DNA from: Thiothrix caldifontis
GTDB lineage: Bacteria; Pseudomonadota; Gammaproteobacteria; Thiotrichales; Thiotrichaceae
Assembly: GCF_900107695.1 (NCBI RefSeq)
Contig: NZ_FNQP01000003.1
Coordinates: forward strand, 1-64,000
Direction: 5' to 3'
DNA: 64,000 nt
The position numbers and the translations under genes were made by a program. The notes beneath the pieces were generated by a model, which was not told the origin of the DNA, made no database searches, and saw only the letters and a list, made by a program, of their open reading frames with translations. Shown piece after piece: positions 62,150-64,000 of the stretch. Positions within the stretch are counted from its first letter, which is position 1. The number at the start of each line of letters is the position of its first letter.

Positions 62150-63014
62150 AAGCAGACAACGGGCGGCAACCAGCACAGTTACTACTGACGATGACATTTT
62201 ATTTAGCCGTTACGCTGGCAAGCGGATTGTTTACCTTGAGTCAGAAGCAGATGTAAATCTCTATGAGAATTACTGGTTTCGTGATTATTTGAGAAAACTG
62301 GCATTTAAGCCGGGTAGTGATGGCAATGCAAATATGAATGGCTGCACTGCGGTAAGGCAGAGTGTTGAGCATGACCGCAGTGCAGGGATTGAATCCTACG
62401 GTATTGTAGACAGAGATTCTGTAAAATCTGCTGACTTATGGGATTTGGTTTGGGAAACGGATGATGAAGTCTTTCTCGCCGCTAAACCGTTCGGCGACTA
62501 TATTAATGTCCTACTGCGCTGGGAAATGGAAAGCTATTTGCTGGAGCCTCATGCTCTGGAGCGGCATTTAGCTTCCCATCAGCAAGGTCGCGCTGAACGT
62601 CCAACTCATGAAGTCACTTCTGAACTGCTCCAACATTGTGATGCATTGATACCATTGGCTGGGCTAAATCTGTTAAGACATTCGCAGCGTAAACGGGAAA
62701 TAAACAATCCATACAAAAATAAGCAACGTGATGCAGTTGATCTTGAAGTAAGAAAATTATTGAACACGCCCGATGATATAGAGCCTTACGAAGCCAATCT
62801 ATCAAAGGCAGCAACATTTACGAACAGTAGCTCAGATTTACTCGATCAATATCACGGTCTGCTACGTATCATTGATGGAAAGCTATTGCTTAATCGTTGG
62901 AAGCAAATTCACGCAATTATGGATGACCCACGCTATCATCTTGCGGAGCGAATTAACCCAGCACCCATTGAAATAGCAACGTATATTGATTCAATAAGCT
63001 CAAGCCATCTGTAG
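62136..63014 (+). CDS. TOPRIM protein, DUF4435-like (PARIS AriB-type candidate)
   Basis: 292 residues. IVYLESEADVNLYENYW supplies the first acidic residues (E35, E37), SYGIVDRDSV the D92-x-D94 pair, and LRWEMESYLLEP a downstream Glu. That order is the TOPRIM fold as in DUF4435 proteins, which include AriB, the tRNA-cutting effector of PARIS. The start is a GTG at 62136 overlapping the ATPase by 14 bases, so the pair is tightly coupled. The C-terminal half (HSQRKREINNPYKNKQRDAVDLE) is unassigned. Confidence 0.75.
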   Translation: MQSLKSRQRAATSTVTTDDDILFSRYAGKRIVYLESEADVNLYENYWFRDYLRKLAFKPGSDGNANMNGCTAVRQSVEHDRSAGIESYGIVDRDSVKSADLWDLVWETDDEVFLAAKPFGDYINVLLRWEMESYLLEPHALERHLASHQQGRAERPTHEVTSELLQHCDALIPLAGLNLLRHSQRKREINNPYKNKQRDAVDLEVRKLLNTPDDIEPYEANLSKAATFTNSSSDLLDQYHGLLRIIDGKLLLNRWKQIHAIMDDPRYHLAERINPAPIEIATYIDSISSSHL

Positions 63015-63016
63015 AT

Positions 63017-64000
63017 ATGCCGTATAGAGGTGAACATCAATTGATAACCTCTGCACCTAGCTTATTGGGCAAACATGTTGGCAGTAATTCTTACTGGCAT
63101 CATCTTCTGTTCAATGAGCAACCTTCTGAAGTTCAGAGGCTGATCACTGAAACTCAATGTAATTTCAGTTTGGAAACTGAAAAAGACTTCAATGTTATTA
63201 AAATTAACCACAAGAAGAGAAAAATCTCTTTTTTACAATATATTGACATTTTCAGTATGCCGTTTCCAACTCTAGCATATAGCTGGATAATAGATTTACC
63301 CTCGCAATCTATTAAAAAACGTCACTATATAACCCCTCACCTGCCCATCCTCCACCGCAAAGAACTCCTTCTCCCCCCTGATCACCCCGACATTCCCAAA
63401 TTCGCCGCGCTGACCAAGCAGCTCGAAGATGCTGGACTGTTCAAAGACTCCCGCAAAATCGGCTATAAAAAACAATGGGAAGAACGCCTCCGCAATGCAG
63501 GCTACAAAGTCGTCGATCACCAGCTAGTCGGGCTAGATGGAAGTGAAATAGCACCACCCGCAACCATAGAAAAGACCTCCAACGTCGAGCGCCACCGCAC
63601 CGCCCTAACCCGCTACGCCCTTTCCAAACCCATGCAACTTCTCGCCAAGCATGACTTTTTGGAAGGCAAACACACGATTTTCGACTACGGTTGCGGCAAA
63701 GGCAGCGACGTAGACATCCTGCGCCAAAACAACCTCACCGCCAACGGCTGGGATCCGCATTTCTGCCCCTACAATCCCAAACACACTGCCGATATTGTCA
63801 ACCTCGGTTTCGTCATCAACGTGATCGAAGACAAAACCGAACGCATGGAAGCCGTGTTAGGCGCATACCAACTTTGCACCCAATTCCTGTGCGCTGCGGT
63901 CATGCTGGGCGAACAATCCCCCGAACGCGGGCGTTTGTTCCGTGATGGTGTACTCACCAGCCGCAACACCTTCCAGCGCTATTACTCACAGGAAGAATTC
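63017..64000 (+). CDS. DNA phosphorothioation-associated methyltransferase (partial, runs off right edge)
   Basis: The frame is open for 328 codons to the last base. From about residue 190 it reads ERHRTALTRYALSKPMQLL, then SAM motif I IFDYGCGKGSDVDIL and GWDPHFCPYNPKHTADIVNLGFVINVIED, the signature of the putative methyltransferase that accompanies dnd operons. The N-terminal ~190 residues (GKHVGSNSYWHHLL, then LPILHRKELLLPPDHPDIPKF) are the domain usual for this family. The first ~310 bases are AT-rich like the dnd genes; after ~63325 the sequence becomes GC-rich, so the gene may be a mosaic. Its target is unknown. Confidence 0.88.
   Translation, partial: MPYRGEHQLITSAPSLLGKHVGSNSYWHHLLFNEQPSEVQRLITETQCNFSLETEKDFNVIKINHKKRKISFLQYIDIFSMPFPTLAYSWIIDLPSQSIKKRHYITPHLPILHRKELLLPPDHPDIPKFAALTKQLEDAGLFKDSRKIGYKKQWEERLRNAGYKVVDHQLVGLDGSEIAPPATIEKTSNVERHRTALTRYALSKPMQLLAKHDFLEGKHTIFDYGCGKGSDVDILRQNNLTANGWDPHFCPYNPKHTADIVNLGFVINVIEDKTERMEAVLGAYQLCTQFLCAAVMLGEQSPERGRLFRDGVLTSRNTFQRYYSQEEF

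Overview
The window is a gammaproteobacterial chromosome segment of roughly 50-55% GC by eye. Its genes are of a kind found in the filamentous sulfur bacteria (Thiothrix/Thiotrichales type). That placement is an impression from the proteins (PyrB paired with a non-catalytic PyrC', hemCDXY, FabA, two FimV-type proteins, B12 and molybdate clusters), not something the sequence proves. I recognised no rRNA gene, tRNA gene or CRISPR array.

Layout. 1-0.6 kb: the 3' end of an IS4-like transposase abuts a creD gene cut after about 67 codons. 0.66-10.7 kb: housekeeping genes (ispH, pyrB-pyrC', a DUF4143 ATPase, trmL, ribF, a lipoprotein, a PfkB-type kinase, waaC, an alpha/beta hydrolase). The 447-bp gap before waaC holds five DnaA-box-like 9-mers and a parS-like site and is a candidate origin region. 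10.7-16.4 kb: a FimV-type protein, two membrane proteins, a LexA with an unusual upstream operator region, cfa and a Zur-like regulator. 16.7-26.5 kb: hemC-hemD-hemX-hemY, malic enzyme, an M48 lipoprotein protease, L31 type B, a SIMPL protein, fabA, ubiA, a 2Fe-2S ferredoxin and a small lipoprotein. 26.6-35.3 kb: a cell-organisation cluster with bactofilin, a small GTPase, a roadblock/LC7 protein, a pseudo-receiver protein, a PAS protein, a PhnD-like binding protein, a FimV protein and an OmpA-like protein. It is bracketed by two paralogous membrane/coiled-coil proteins. 35.3-37.6 kb: TatD and CpdA.

37.6-51 kb is the cofactor region. A cobalamin riboswitch precedes btuB and an unknown membrane protein. 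DusC and MoeA follow, then a molybdate block (a small ModE, a di-Mop protein decayed from a larger ModE, modABC) with two ModE-box-like dyads. A stand-alone CZB protein overlaps cobO, and cobS lies further on, with two unknown exported or beta-helix-like proteins between them. 51-54.2 kb: a di-haem lipoprotein, an ECF sigma factor and a cupin anti-sigma-like protein.

54.2-55.9 kb is a scrap zone: a broken NYN-domain gene, a REP-like palindrome, an orphan DUF433 antitoxin and remnants of the neighbouring HIT gene. 56-64 kb, running off the right edge, is a tight defence operon: dndC, dndD, a DndE domain fused to an FtsK-type translocase, an AAA ATPase, a TOPRIM (DUF4435-like) protein, and the phosphorothioation-associated methyltransferase. 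No dndA, dndB or dndFGH is visible. The ATPase-TOPRIM pair looks like a PARIS-type effector inside a DNA-phosphorothioation operon, and this is the most promising unusual system here.
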